The notes: generated by a model from the sequence alone, not told the origin. A stretch of DNA of 64,000 nucleotides from JBJHDF01 sp050486405 (GCA_050486405.1 JBJHDF010000021.1:8730-72729); one strand, 5' to 3'. Counted from the stretch's first letter, positions 1 through 10,166 are shown. Translations and numbers: made by a program.

Positions 1-735
1 GCGCACCCGATCCGCCGCCGTACCCAACTGGATGGCGTACATTTCCCGCTCCAGGGCGTCCAACTCGTCGTCGCTGCCGATACGGTAGTGGCGCAGGTCC
101 TTGAGCAGCGCCTCGAGGGCGTCCCAGTCCTGCAGCGCGGTGTAGACCTGGCGCAAGAGGAAGAGCACCACCGGGTGTTTGGGGGCCTTGCGCCGGGCGC
201 GCTCGAGGGTGGCAAGGCACTGCTCGTAGCGCTTGCCCGCCAGCTGCATGCGGGCCTGGGTGAGGGCCACGGCCAGTTCGCTGCTGTCGCTGCTCTGCTC
301 GGCCCGGTGCAGATCCGCCAGTGCGGCTTCCCGGTCGCCCATTTCATAGGCGCAGCGGGCGGCGGCCAGGTAGTTGATCAGGGGGGAGGGGGCGCGGTTG
401 GCGGCGCCCAGCAGTTTTTTGCGGGCCTGGCGCCAGTTGCCTTCGATAAAATCGATCAGACCGCTGTTGGTGCGCCTTTGGGCCCGCTCGGTACTGCCGG
501 CCTTGATCTGGCTGGACAGGCTGCTGCCGGCGCGCAGGCTGATACGCAGCAGCGTCCAGGTCAGCCAGAGCAGCACCAGCCCCAGCAGGGCCAGCAGCAG
601 GGCAAACCAGAAGCTGGTCTCGATGCTGATGTCACCCAGCACGATCAGCACATAGCCGTTGTCGTGCTCCAGGTAGCCGATGAGCCAGGCGCCCGCCAGC
701 ATGGCGATAAGGAAGACCAGCAGGGCTTTTTTCAT
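1..735 (-). CDS. hemY: HemY, haem-biosynthesis membrane protein (3' end beyond window)
   Basis: Reading from the ATG at 735 down to base 1 gives 245 codons without a stop, so the C-terminus lies outside the window. The N-terminus has two membrane helices (about residues 3-20 and 41-62) with a short periplasmic loop. A TPR-like helical region follows (e.g. 'GLIDFIEGNWRQARKKLL'). This is the layout of gammaproteobacterial HemY, an inner-membrane protein of the hem operon whose exact role in late porphyrin metabolism is unclear; it is not the protoporphyrinogen oxidase also called HemY in Gram-positives. The start overlaps the hemX stop (ATGA, 732-735), indicating translational coupling. Identity is secure from topology and position after hemCDX. 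Confidence 0.93.
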   Translation of the reverse strand, partial: MKKALLVFLIAMLAGAWLIGYLEHDNGYVLIVLGDISIETSFWFALLLALLGLVLLWLTWTLLRISLRAGSSLSSQIKAGSTERAQRRTNSGLIDFIEGNWRQARKKLLGAANRAPSPLINYLAAARCAYEMGDREAALADLHRAEQSSDSSELAVALTQARMQLAGKRYEQCLATLERARRKAPKHPVVLFLLRQVYTALQDWDALEALLKDLRHYRIGSDDELDALEREMYAIQLGTAADRVR

Positions 736-1907
736 GGCTGGCGCTCCTCCCGGGGCCGCTGCTGGCGATGGGCGCGCAGCAGTGCCAGGCTGTCGCCCAA
801 CTCCGGCAATGCCGGGCGGACATCCAGCAGCATCAACGCCTGCAGTTCCTCGCGCATCTGACCGGCGCGCTCACTGTCCGGGTAGTGGCGGGCCAGCCAC
901 TTCTCGGCGCGGCCCAGGCTGACGCGGTAGATTTCCGTTTCCTCCCGCAGCATGGCTGTATTGGCCTGCTCCAGAATCAGCCGCAGATTGGCTACCAGGC
1001 GCTCGCGGTCCTGGGGCAGCAGCAGTTCCTCCTCCACTTCCTCGTAACGGGTGATGCGGATGTACTTGTTGAGGTTGCGCACCGAGCGGCGGAAGGTGCG
1101 GCGCACGCTGTCCCAGAGACCGAGTTCAGCGTCTTCGAGATCGTCATCGTCGGGGTCCTCCAGGCCGGCGGCCAGACGGCGCCCCGGATGCGCCACCTTG
1201 GGCAGGTCGTTGACCTGCTCGGACAGGGACAGCAGACGCAGGTAGATGCCTTCGCGGTCCACCGCCTCCACTTCGGACAGAGCGTTGATGTCGCGGCTCA
1301 AAGACCGGCGCACCAGATGCAGTTCGGGGTTGGCCAGTTCCCGCAGCATGTCGTCCACGCCCCGCAACAGGGCCAGAGCAGTGCCGGCGTCGCGGCCGAT
1401 CACCAGGCGCTGGCCGGCCATACGCAGCAGATATTCGGCTTCGGCCAGCAGCCAGGCTTCCCGCTCGCTGCCAGTGCGGGCGTGCAACGCCCGCAGGCTG
1501 GCGGCCAGTTGTTCCTCCAGATCGCGGGTTTCCCGACTCTGGTCGCGCTGGCGCTGCTCCAGTTGTGTCAATTGCTGGCTCAGGTTCGATGAGAGGTTGC
1601 CCAATTCCCGGGCGGAGGATTGCTGCCACTCCTCCTGCTGCTGACTCAAGCGATCCAGGCGCTCCTGCAGCCGGTCCAGTTGCGCGCTTTCGCGCTGCTG
1701 GGACTGCATTTGTTGCCAACCGAGATAGCCACCACCCGCCAGCAGAACCAGCACCAGCGCCCAAAGCAGGAAATTGCCACCGGAAGATCGACGTGGGGGC
1801 AGGGGCCGCGCCGGTTTGTCGTCGGCGCTCTCGGCGGCGTCATGGTCCGGCCCGGACGTTTCCGGTTCCGGCAGTTCCGGTGAAGAGTTTTCTTTGTCGT
1901 CAGTCAC
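732..1907 (-). CDS. hemX: HemX, putative uroporphyrinogen-III C-methyltransferase family protein
   Basis: 391 residues. The N-terminus is charged, Pro/Glu/Asp-rich and cytoplasmic (1-45). One membrane helix follows ('FLLWALVLVLLAGGGYLGW', about 46-65), then a Gln/Arg/Leu-rich coiled coil (70-140) and a helical domain containing 'EAEYLLRMAGQRL', typical of HemX. The family name suggests siroheme methylase activity, but the SAM-binding methylase fold is not evident, so a structural role in the hem operon is more likely. It overlaps hemD by 4 bp at its start and hemY by 4 bp at its end, so hemC-D-X-Y is one tightly coupled unit. Confidence 0.93.
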   Translation of the reverse strand: MTDDKENSSPELPEPETSGPDHDAAESADDKPARPLPPRRSSGGNFLLWALVLVLLAGGGYLGWQQMQSQQRESAQLDRLQERLDRLSQQQEEWQQSSARELGNLSSNLSQQLTQLEQRQRDQSRETRDLEEQLAASLRALHARTGSEREAWLLAEAEYLLRMAGQRLVIGRDAGTALALLRGVDDMLRELANPELHLVRRSLSRDINALSEVEAVDREGIYLRLLSLSEQVNDLPKVAHPGRRLAAGLEDPDDDDLEDAELGLWDSVRRTFRRSVRNLNKYIRITRYEEVEEELLLPQDRERLVANLRLILEQANTAMLREETEIYRVSLGRAEKWLARHYPDSERAGQMREELQALMLLDVRPALPELGDSLALLRAHRQQRPREERQP

Positions 1908-2740
1908 AGGGCAGCTCCGCGGGACAGGGCGGCCAGCATGGCCGCGTCGGTGGCATTCTCCGCCACCAGCAATTGAGTAAAACCGGCTTCCTGGGCCAAT
2001 TGTGCCACACGCTGGCCGGGGACCAACAGCGGCAACTGTTGCAGTCGGCCAACCAGGGCGGCGCTGCCGTCATTTTGCGCCAGTTGCGCCAGCGCCTGCC
2101 GGTAGTGGTTCAGGGTTTCGCCGCTGTGCAGGACGATGATATTGCGCTGTTGCCAGACGGCGGCATCGGCGAAGGCAGCGGCCAGCGCAGCGGCTGCACC
2201 CTCGGGCAGTACCCGGCGGTAGAGTTCGCAGTAGTCCACCCGGGCGCCGCGCTGTCGCAACACTTCGGCCAGCTTGCCGCGGCCACCAAGGCCGCGAAAA
2301 ATCAGAATTTTTTCCCCCGCCACCCGCTGCAGGGCCGGCGCCTGCAACAGGGTCTCGCTGTTCATGGCGCCCCTGCGCGCCACCGCCAGATCGGTAACCT
2401 CCAGCCCCTCGGCCTGCAACTGCCGGGCGGTGCTGTCGCCGACGGCGAGAAAGGCCACGCCCCGGGGCCACTGGGGCCAGTAGTCGCGCAGCCACTCCAG
2501 GCCGAAGCAGACAGCGTTGCGGCTGACGAAAATGGCTTTCTGGTAGTGATCGAAATCCAGCAACCGCTCCTTGATGGCCTGCACCTGGGCGGGATCGGTC
2601 AGCGGCTCCAGCGCCAGCAGCGGCACCGCTCTGGCGTCGGCGCCGAATGCGCGCAACTGCTCACACCAGGGCTCCGCCTGCTCCGGCGGGCGGGTGACGA
2701 TCAGGCGCAGACCGGAGAGATCCGCCACGACGTCAGGCAT
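1904..2740 (-). CDS. hemD: Uroporphyrinogen-III synthase
   Basis: 278 residues, normal to slightly long for HemD. The enzyme cyclises hydroxymethylbilane with inversion of ring D to give uroporphyrinogen III, the branch point of haem and siroheme. Visible hallmarks are the N-terminal 'LIVTRPPEQAEPWCEQL', the central 'AVGDSTARQLQAEG' and the C-terminal 'LVPGQRVAQLAQEAGF'. The family is poorly conserved, so its position between hemC and hemX is strong support. The start overlaps the end of hemC by 8 bp. Confidence 0.95.
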   Translation of the reverse strand: MPDVVADLSGLRLIVTRPPEQAEPWCEQLRAFGADARAVPLLALEPLTDPAQVQAIKERLLDFDHYQKAIFVSRNAVCFGLEWLRDYWPQWPRGVAFLAVGDSTARQLQAEGLEVTDLAVARRGAMNSETLLQAPALQRVAGEKILIFRGLGGRGKLAEVLRQRGARVDYCELYRRVLPEGAAAALAAAFADAAVWQQRNIIVLHSGETLNHYRQALAQLAQNDGSAALVGRLQQLPLLVPGQRVAQLAQEAGFTQLLVAENATDAAMLAALSRGAAL

Positions 2741-3674
2741 CCGCCTGGCGGTACACCTCCGCCAGTATCCGGTCGGCGCCGGCGGCCAGCAATCGCTCGG
2801 CCAGGGCGATGCCCATGGCTTCGGCTTCGGCCACCGGGCCGCTGATCTGGTCCCGCAACATCTCCGCGCCGTCCGGCGCGCCTACCAGACCCCGCAACCA
2901 GAGGCTGTCGCCCTTGTGCACGGCATAGCAGGCAATGGGCACCTGACAGCCGCCTTCCAGACGGCGGTTCATGGCGCGCTCAGCGGCCAGTTGCTCAGCA
3001 GTGGCGGTGTGGTGCAGCGGTGCCAAAAGCTGATGGGTGGCGCGGTCGTCGCTGCGGCACTCAATGCCCACGGCACCCTGGCCGCCAGCGGGCAGACACA
3101 GCTCCGAAGGCAGGTATTCGCGGATGCGGTCCGCCAGTTTCAGACGCAGCAGGCCGGCAGCAGCCAGGATGATGGCGTCATATTCGCCGTCGTCGAGTTT
3201 TTTCAGGCGGGTCTGCACATTGCCGCGCAGAAAGCGGATTTCCAGGTCCGGGCGCGCCGCCAGTAGCTGGCACTGCCGACGCAGGCTGGAGGTGCCCACC
3301 AGGGCCCCGGCGGGCAGTTGCTCCAGGCTGACAAAACGGTTGCTGACAAAGGCGTCCCGGGGGTCTTCCCGGGGGCAGATCACCGGCAGGGTCAGCCCCG
3401 GCGGAAATTCCATAGGCACGTCCTTCATGGAGTGCACGGCGATATCCGCGCGTCCGTCCAACAGTGCCTCCTCCAATTCCTTGATAAAGAGCCCCTTGCC
3501 GCCCACCTTGGCCAGGGGCACATCCAGTATCTTGTCGCCCCGGCTTACCAGGGGCACCAGTTGCACGTCCAGCCCCGGGTGATGGCGCAACAACTCGCTG
3601 CGGACATACTCCGCCTGCCACAGGGCGAGTTCACTTTTGCGGGTGGCGATACGCAGGGTTTGACTCCGAGACAT
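2733..3674 (-). CDS. hemC: Porphobilinogen deaminase (hydroxymethylbilane synthase)
   Basis: 313 residues, full length. It polymerises four porphobilinogens into hydroxymethylbilane on a covalently bound dipyrromethane cofactor. The cofactor cysteine is Cys243 in 'GGCQVPIACYA'. The N-terminal 'RIATRKSELALWQAEYV' and 'VHSMKDVPMEFPPGL' (substrate-binding Ser/Lys/Asp) are intact. It is the first gene of hemCDXY. The 72-bp gap to the upstream algR could hold its promoter. Confidence 0.98.
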   Translation of the reverse strand: MSRSQTLRIATRKSELALWQAEYVRSELLRHHPGLDVQLVPLVSRGDKILDVPLAKVGGKGLFIKELEEALLDGRADIAVHSMKDVPMEFPPGLTLPVICPREDPRDAFVSNRFVSLEQLPAGALVGTSSLRRQCQLLAARPDLEIRFLRGNVQTRLKKLDDGEYDAIILAAAGLLRLKLADRIREYLPSELCLPAGGQGAVGIECRSDDRATHQLLAPLHHTATAEQLAAERAMNRRLEGGCQVPIACYAVHKGDSLWLRGLVGAPDGAEMLRDQISGPVAEAEAMGIALAERLLAAGADRILAEVYRQADA

Positions 3675-3746
3675 AAGAACAACCGGATTGCAGGGCAGTG
3701 GATGACGTGCAGCTATGATAACAGAGCCGGGGGGATAACCCTTCCC

Positions 3747-4487
3747 TTAAAGCTTCTGCAACAGCGCCTTGAGATCGCTGGCGTGGCGGCGGCTGACGGT
3801 GGGTCGAGCGGTCACGCCGGTCAGACGGACCTGGTACTGGCCCTCGGCGCTGCGCTCCAGGCCTTCGATGTGCTGCACTGAGACCAGGGCGTTGCGATGG
3901 ATACGCAGCAGGCGATCGCCGAATTCCTCTTCCAACTCCTTCAGCGTTTCATCCAGCAAATGCTCACCTTCGGTGTGGTGGACAGTCACGTATTTCTGGT
4001 CCGCCATAAAGAAACGCACATTGTCCATGGGGATCAACTCGACACCCCGACGGGTCTTGGCGGTGATATGGTTGCGGCCCGCCGCCGCGCCCGGGTTGAA
4101 TCGCTGGCGGGCCTGCTCCATCTGCACTTTGTTCAGACGTCGGGCCTTTTCGAGCGCCTGGCCCAGGGCCTCGGCTTTGACCGGCTTCATCAGGTAACCC
4201 ACCGCCTGGGTACCAAAGGCGTCCACGGCGTACTGGTCATAGGCAGTACAGAAGATGATGGCTGGCGGTGAATCCAGTTCCGCTATCTGGTGGGCGGCGC
4301 TGAGACCGTCCTCGCCGGGCATGCGCACGTCCAGCAGCACCACGTCCGGGTCCTGCTCACGCAGGGCCGCCATGGCCTCAGCCGTACTGCCCGCCAAGCC
4401 CACCACCCGACAGCCGTCAAGTTGCTCCACCATACGCGCCAGACGCTGGCAGGCCAGGGGTTCGTCATCGACAATCAGGACATCCAC
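3747..4487 (-). CDS. algR: LytTR response regulator AlgR
   Basis: 246 residues: an N-terminal receiver (1-120; acidic pocket D7/D8, phospho-acceptor Asp53 in 'VVLLDVRMPG') and a C-terminal LytTR DNA-binding domain (145-245; 'ITAKTRRGVELIPMDNVRFF' and 'DRLLRIHRNALVSV'). In Pseudomonas, AlgR controls alginate and type IV pilus genes, and algZ-algR lie directly upstream of hemC exactly as here. The gene starts 4 bp after the algZ stop. Targets in this organism are unknown. Confidence 0.93.
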   Translation of the reverse strand: MDVLIVDDEPLACQRLARMVEQLDGCRVVGLAGSTAEAMAALREQDPDVVLLDVRMPGEDGLSAAHQIAELDSPPAIIFCTAYDQYAVDAFGTQAVGYLMKPVKAEALGQALEKARRLNKVQMEQARQRFNPGAAAGRNHITAKTRRGVELIPMDNVRFFMADQKYVTVHHTEGEHLLDETLKELEEEFGDRLLRIHRNALVSVQHIEGLERSAEGQYQVRLTGVTARPTVSRRHASDLKALLQKL

Positions 4488-4491
4488 GCGC

Positions 4492-5562
4492 TCACTCCAC
4501 CGGATAGCTTATCTCTGTAGTAAAAATAGCCCCTTCGCGGCTACTGGACAACCGCGCCGAGGGGCCGTAAATGGCCGCCAGTCGGTGGCGGATGTTGTCC
4601 AGTGCCATGCGATTGCCGCCGCTTTTGCCCGGTGCACCGGGCGGCGGCGCCGGGTTGCGGATGATCGCCGTCAGCCAGCCCGCCTCGACCCTGATCGAGA
4701 TTTCCACCCGGCCGCCTTCCGGGCGCGGCTCTATGCCGTGAAATACGGCATTTTCCAGCAACGGTTGCAGCAGCAGCGAAGGCATGGTCACCGGCGTTTC
4801 ACCCAGCGCCAGTTGCCAGTCCACCTGCAGCCGCTCACCCAGGCGCAGTTGCTCGATGTCCATGTAATGGCGGCACAGCGCCAGTTCATCCTCCAGGGGC
4901 ACCAGCGCCGGCTCGGCCAGGCTGGCGCGAAACAACTCCGCCAGATCCTCCACCAGCCGCTCGGCGGTGTTCGAGTCAATGGCGATAAGACTGGCAATGC
5001 TGTTGAGGCTATTGAACAGAAAGTGGGGACGGATACGCGACTGCAGCGCCTGCACCCGGGCCCGCAGTTCCGCCTGCTGCTGGTTGTGCAACTGCTGCTG
5101 CAGGTACAGGTAGCGCAGGGCGACGCCGGCAATAATGGCGGTAATCAACAGATCGCGGCCCAGCAACCACCAGTCGGGCGTCAGCCATTGCCAGAATCCC
5201 TGCAGCAGCCACTGCCCCGCCAGCGAAGTCACGGCGGACACGGCCAGAATCAGCAGGTAGCAGACACTGCCGGCCAGACGATCCGCCCAGCGGTTCAGCC
5301 GCAGGCGCAGGGCGCAGAGCAGGGCGGCGCTGAGAATGGCCACGCATTGCATTTGAAAGGAGACCAGCCCCAAAGCCTCCCAGTCGAAGGGGCGCAAACC
5401 ACTGGTGGCCACCACCAGCATCAGCGCCAGCAATTCGGTGACCAGTACCAGCAGCAACAGCGCCTGGGGGCGGCACAGGTCGGGGATGAAGGGGCTGCCG
5501 TTGCCGGCGCCGGCAACCGGGCCGGATTCAAGGGAACCGGCGCTTCTGGAGTTTATTGTCAT
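4492..5562 (-). CDS. algZ: LytS-family sensor histidine kinase AlgZ/FimS
   Basis: 356 residues. Four or more hydrophobic helices (about 35-145) are followed by a cytoplasmic LytS-type kinase core. His180 lies in 'RIRPHFLFNSLNSIASL', the His_kinase motif of LytS/YehU kinases, and the ATPase has 'LLLQPLLENAVFHG'. These kinases lack the usual HisKA dimerisation box. It is cotranscribed with algR and divergent from argH, with 92 bp between starts for both promoters. Confidence 0.92.
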   Translation of the reverse strand: MTINSRSAGSLESGPVAGAGNGSPFIPDLCRPQALLLLVLVTELLALMLVVATSGLRPFDWEALGLVSFQMQCVAILSAALLCALRLRLNRWADRLAGSVCYLLILAVSAVTSLAGQWLLQGFWQWLTPDWWLLGRDLLITAIIAGVALRYLYLQQQLHNQQQAELRARVQALQSRIRPHFLFNSLNSIASLIAIDSNTAERLVEDLAELFRASLAEPALVPLEDELALCRHYMDIEQLRLGERLQVDWQLALGETPVTMPSLLLQPLLENAVFHGIEPRPEGGRVEISIRVEAGWLTAIIRNPAPPPGAPGKSGGNRMALDNIRHRLAAIYGPSARLSSSREGAIFTTEISYPVE

Positions 5563-5654
5563 TAATGCTTATCCTACGCCATTTTGGCGGTGGCGGAGCG
5601 TAACAGCTCCCGTTTTGCGCCATTCACCCCCAGCCAGTCAACGGACCACCACCC

Positions 5655-7046
<1,392 letters not shown>

Positions 7047-7064
7047 CACGTGAAAGCAGCCGAT

Positions 7065-7748
7065 ATGCTTGCGCTCTACATCGCCAACAAAAACTACTCG
7101 TCCTGGTCACTGCGCCCCTGGGTGCTGATGAAAGAACTGGGCATACCCTTCAAGGAACAGCTTGTACCGTTTCTGGGAGATGGTCTCGCCAGCGGTTTCG
7201 ACCGCTTTTCTCCCACCGCCAAGGTGCCCTGTCTGGTGGACGGCGACGCTACCGTCTGGGATTCAATGGCCATCGCCGAATATCTAGCGGAAGCATATGA
7301 CAACGTCTGGCCGGCGGACAAGCAGGCTCGCACCTGGGCGCGCTGCGCGGCGGCGGAAATGCATTCGGGGTTTTCCCAACTACGCAATCTGTGCTCCATG
7401 AACTGCGGACTGCGTATCAAACTGACGGCGTACCCGGATGGGTTGAAAGCCGACGTAGAGCGGATCGATTCGCTGTGGCAGGAAGGTCTTGGTCGCTTTG
7501 GCGGTCCCTTTCTCGCGGGCCAGCATTTTACCGCTGTGGACGCTTTTTTCGCACCGGTGGTGTTTCGTGCGCAGACCTATGGATTGACGCTGTCCGATCC
7601 TGCCCGGCAATACGTGGCAGACATGCTGGCGCTGCCTGCCATGCAGGAGTGGTATCAGGCCGCGCTGCGCGAAACTTGGCGCGACGAGCCCCATGAACAG
7701 CACGCCAAAGCCGCAGGCATCTGGCTGCAGGATCTGCGGGTGAACTGA
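7065..7748 (+). CDS. Glutathione S-transferase family protein
   Basis: 227 residues from the ATG at 7065; a GTG at 7050 would add five residues but has no better ribosome site. The thioredoxin-like N-terminal domain starts at once ('YIANKNYSSWSLRPWVLM', with Ser as probable glutathione contact) and has 'KVPCLVDGDATVWDSMAI' (cis-Pro and the glutamyl-binding Ser). A helical C-terminal domain follows. It resembles the YfcF/GstA-like soluble GSTs. It begins 18 bp after argH and may be read through from it. Substrate unknown. Confidence 0.9.
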   Translation: MLALYIANKNYSSWSLRPWVLMKELGIPFKEQLVPFLGDGLASGFDRFSPTAKVPCLVDGDATVWDSMAIAEYLAEAYDNVWPADKQARTWARCAAAEMHSGFSQLRNLCSMNCGLRIKLTAYPDGLKADVERIDSLWQEGLGRFGGPFLAGQHFTAVDAFFAPVVFRAQTYGLTLSDPARQYVADMLALPAMQEWYQAALRETWRDEPHEQHAKAAGIWLQDLRVN

Positions 7749-7757
7749 GCAGGCCGA

Positions 7758-9038
7758 TCAATCCAGCAAGCGAATCTGGTCGATACTGGCAAAGTTGATC
7801 GGCATAATGGCCTGACCGCCACTCTGGCGCATCTGAATCCGCACCAATTCTGGCCCCATCTCGTGCACAGTACCGGTCATGGTACGGCCGCTGTTGAGGC
7901 GAATGGTAATGCGCCTGCCCATATGCTGTGACAGCTCCGCCGTGGTGATGAATACCGGGACAGCCACCTCCGGGTCTGGCAGGGACAGACTGGCACGCTC
8001 CTCCGCCCGGCGCTGCCGCCGCCGCTCCACCCGCAAGTCCGCCAGATCAGAAGCACTCATGGCGCCCATATCCCAGCGGCCGGCCGGGCGGCGATTGACC
8101 TGAATATCACCCTGCAACCGGTACGCCATCACCTCCGGCGTCATGTCGGGTATCTGCATGACCGGCAAGGGCGAAGTGGGGCGAAAACGCACACTGAATT
8201 GTCCGGGACTGCTCAGAAAACTTTCGTAGGCTGAACTGATATCGGGGCCCGGCTTATAGCCGTCAGCCCGCCAGTTTTCAAGCCAGGCCTCATGGTGCTG
8301 CTCAAGAAACGCCGTTCGATTCAGGCCGGTATGCTGTGTACAAAAGTCAACCACCCGGTCGACGTAGCCGCGGTTGACGAATTCAAAGTTCATGGACATG
8401 ACCGTAGCACCCATCATGGTCATGGCCACATCTTCTACACGACGCGAAGCCGCGCCCAGACCGATCTCCAGCTTGTAGTTGTAAGCCGCCGCATCGTGCG
8501 TCACCACGCTGGCATCCACTTCCAGAATCTGACCGCCGCCGATAATGCGATAATCCAGGTGAATATCCATTTCCATCCGAGAGTAACCCATGCGTATCAA
8601 TTCAGAGGGTCCAAACCGCTTGTAATCGCCACAACCGGCCGCCTCCAGCGAGGGCTCGTCATCCTGCTCGTACAAGGCCGCTACAATATTGCCATCAGTG
8701 GGCAACCGGAGGCCCAGCACCGATAAGCCCAGTTTCTCTGGAATCCGGCCCTCATCAAATTCATCGGTAATTTTGTACAGACCGAAGATCGAATCGGTGC
8801 GCAATACCAGCGCGTCTATAACAATCTCTTCCTGCATTTCGTACACGCGAAAACGCAGATCGTTGATCCGCGCTTCGCCGTCGTAGGTGAGGGAAACTTT
8901 GCCGTAAGTCAGGCTGCCGAAAAACTGCAGGTTGCGGGCTATATCATCCAGCCCCTGCTCGATCTGACGCACAAAGTAGAAGTGGCCGCCGACGACCAGG
9001 CCAACAATCAACAGCACGACTACCAATAATTTTTTCAT
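7758..9038 (-). CDS. Membrane-anchored protein of unknown function with a C-terminal small beta-barrel
   Basis: 426 residues; I do not recognise a named family. An N-terminal signal anchor (about 3-22, 'LLVVVLLIVGLVVGGHFYF') leads into a large, presumably periplasmic region with AsmA/DUF945-like beta character ('GKVSLTYDGEARINDLRF'). After a charged RRQRR segment (about 335-350), the last 65 residues ('ITIRLNSGRTMTGTVHEMG', then 'AIMPINFASIDQIRLLD') read like an Sm/SH3-type beta barrel. The start lies 16 bp after the stop of the sigma-54 activator, so the two are probably cotranscribed. That links it to the sulfur cassette by context only. Confidence 0.85.
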   Translation of the reverse strand: MKKLLVVVLLIVGLVVGGHFYFVRQIEQGLDDIARNLQFFGSLTYGKVSLTYDGEARINDLRFRVYEMQEEIVIDALVLRTDSIFGLYKITDEFDEGRIPEKLGLSVLGLRLPTDGNIVAALYEQDDEPSLEAAGCGDYKRFGPSELIRMGYSRMEMDIHLDYRIIGGGQILEVDASVVTHDAAAYNYKLEIGLGAASRRVEDVAMTMMGATVMSMNFEFVNRGYVDRVVDFCTQHTGLNRTAFLEQHHEAWLENWRADGYKPGPDISSAYESFLSSPGQFSVRFRPTSPLPVMQIPDMTPEVMAYRLQGDIQVNRRPAGRWDMGAMSASDLADLRVERRRQRRAEERASLSLPDPEVAVPVFITTAELSQHMGRRITIRLNSGRTMTGTVHEMGPELVRIQMRQSGGQAIMPINFASIDQIRLLD

Positions 9039-9054
9039 GACGCTATCCCTATTC

Positions 9055-10026
9055 TCAACCCAAGTGCATTGTTTTCATTTTTCGCCACAAGGTGGCGCGG
9101 GAAATCCCCAGAGCCGCCGCCACTGCCTGGCGACGACCGCCGTGCTGCTGCAGCAATGATATGATTCGTTCACGCTCGCCACTTTCCGCCGGCATATCCG
9201 TCTCATCCGGCGGCGCCTCGCCGCGCAACTCCGGCGGCAGGTCCACCAACTCAATGGCATCCCCCATTCCCACCGCGTGGCTGTAGGTCATAACATTGTG
9301 CAATTCCCGGATATTACCCGGCCAGGGGTAGCTCAGTATAGCATCATGAGCCGACGTCGCTATGCGTGTCACCTGCCGCTCGCTCTGGCCATTGAGCGCG
9401 GCGATAAAGTGCCACATCAGCATCTCCACATCGCCCGGCCTGGCACTGAGTGGCGGCAGGTAAAGCGGCACCACCCGCACCCGGTACATGAGATCCTCGC
9501 GAAACGCGCCCTGTTTCACCAATGCGCGCAACGAACGATGGGTGGCCGACACCAAACGGATATCGGTGTGAATGGACTGGCTGGACCCCAGCGGCGTAAA
9601 ACAGCGGTCCTGCAGTACGCGCAACAGACCCGCCTGTATATCCAGCGGCATCTCGGCAATTTCATCGAGAAACAGGGTGCCACCGTCGGTGAGTGCCAGC
9701 AAGCCGGTGCGATCCTGGGTGGCGCCGGTAAAGGCGCCGCGCTTGTGGCCAAACAGTTCCGACGCCATAAGCTCCCGGGAAAGGGCGGCGCAGTTGATGG
9801 CGCTGAACTTGCCGCCGCGACGCCGGGAGTGATGGTGAATATAGCGAGCCACCAACTCCTTGCCCGAACCGGACTGACCGCGCACCAGAATGGACGCCTG
9901 GGTGCCGGCCACCCTTTCCACCTGGGCCATAAAGGCCTTCATATTGTCCGCCCGGGTCAGCAGGCCACCAAAGTTCAGCGGCTGTATACCGGGATCGGTA
10001 CGGTATCTGCTGCCTGCGCCTGCCAT
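9055..10026 (-). CDS. Sigma-54-dependent activator lacking a sensor domain (AAA+ plus Fis HTH)
   Basis: 323 residues from the ATG at 10026, which has GGAGG 6 nt upstream. A longer reading from 10092 has no ribosome site and would run through the operator palindromes, so I reject it. The AAA+ core has Walker A 'GQSGSGKE', the sigma-54-contacting loop 'ELFGHKRGAFTGAT', Walker B 'GGTLFLDEIAEM', and a C-terminal Fis-type helix-turn-helix ('RRQAVAAALGISRATLWRKM'). As in PspF there is no receiver, PAS or GAF domain, so the signal must come through a partner protein or the AAA+ domain itself. It is divergent from the SulP/persulfide dioxygenase operon, its likely target. FisR, a related regulator with a sensor domain, controls persulfide genes in Cupriavidus. 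Confidence 0.93.
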   Translation of the reverse strand: MAGAGSRYRTDPGIQPLNFGGLLTRADNMKAFMAQVERVAGTQASILVRGQSGSGKELVARYIHHHSRRRGGKFSAINCAALSRELMASELFGHKRGAFTGATQDRTGLLALTDGGTLFLDEIAEMPLDIQAGLLRVLQDRCFTPLGSSQSIHTDIRLVSATHRSLRALVKQGAFREDLMYRVRVVPLYLPPLSARPGDVEMLMWHFIAALNGQSERQVTRIATSAHDAILSYPWPGNIRELHNVMTYSHAVGMGDAIELVDLPPELRGEAPPDETDMPAESGERERIISLLQQHGGRRQAVAAALGISRATLWRKMKTMHLG

Positions 10027-10051
10027 CTGGCCCTCCGGGTAACGCGGTTGC

Positions 10052-10061
10052 TGTTGCACCA
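10052..10061. promoter_or_regulatory. Upstream activator half of a repeated operator (copy 1)
   Basis: TGTTGCACCA lies within the imperfect palindrome GCTGTTGCACCAGC. It is nearly identical to copy 2 and exactly 30 bp from it. It lies between the two divergent starts, about 100 bp upstream of the sigma-54-like element. A binding site for the adjacent Fis-type activator is inferred. Confidence 0.55.
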
Positions 10062-10080
10062 GCGTAACGACATGAAACAT

Positions 10081-10092
10081 ATGTTGCAACAT
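10081..10092. promoter_or_regulatory. Upstream activator palindrome (copy 2)
   Basis: ATGTTGCAACAT is a perfect 12-bp palindrome whose core TGTTGCAACA matches copy 1 at 9 of 10 positions. The 30-bp spacing puts both on nearly the same helix face, as expected for an enhancer bound by two activator dimers. It is about 60 bp upstream of the sigma-54-like promoter. Confidence 0.6.
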
Positions 10093-10150
10093 TACCGATA
10101 AATACCGGCAGGAAAAATAAATTACTCCAGCAATTTCAATAAGTTATAAG

Positions 10151-10166
10151 TTGGCACGCGCCTTGA
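10151..10166 (+). promoter_or_regulatory. Sigma-54-type promoter of the sulfur operon
   Basis: TTGGCACGCGCCTTGA contains the -24 GG separated by exactly 10 nt from GA at -12. The consensus TGGCACG-N4-TTGC is met except for A instead of C at the last -12 base. It faces the SulP gene, whose start is about 140 bp downstream, and lies beside a sigma-54 activator gene, which raises its credibility. Confidence 0.6.

Noticed and set aside
88..861. Long plus-strand frames opposite hemY and hemX
   Set aside because: Low-complexity Gln/Ala/Gly shadows of the hem genes; the minus-strand products have clear topology and coupled starts.
10027..10092. 22-residue N-terminal extension of the sigma-54 activator
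   Set aside because: No ribosome site at 10092 or 10080 and it would cover both operator palindromes; GGAGG favours 10026.
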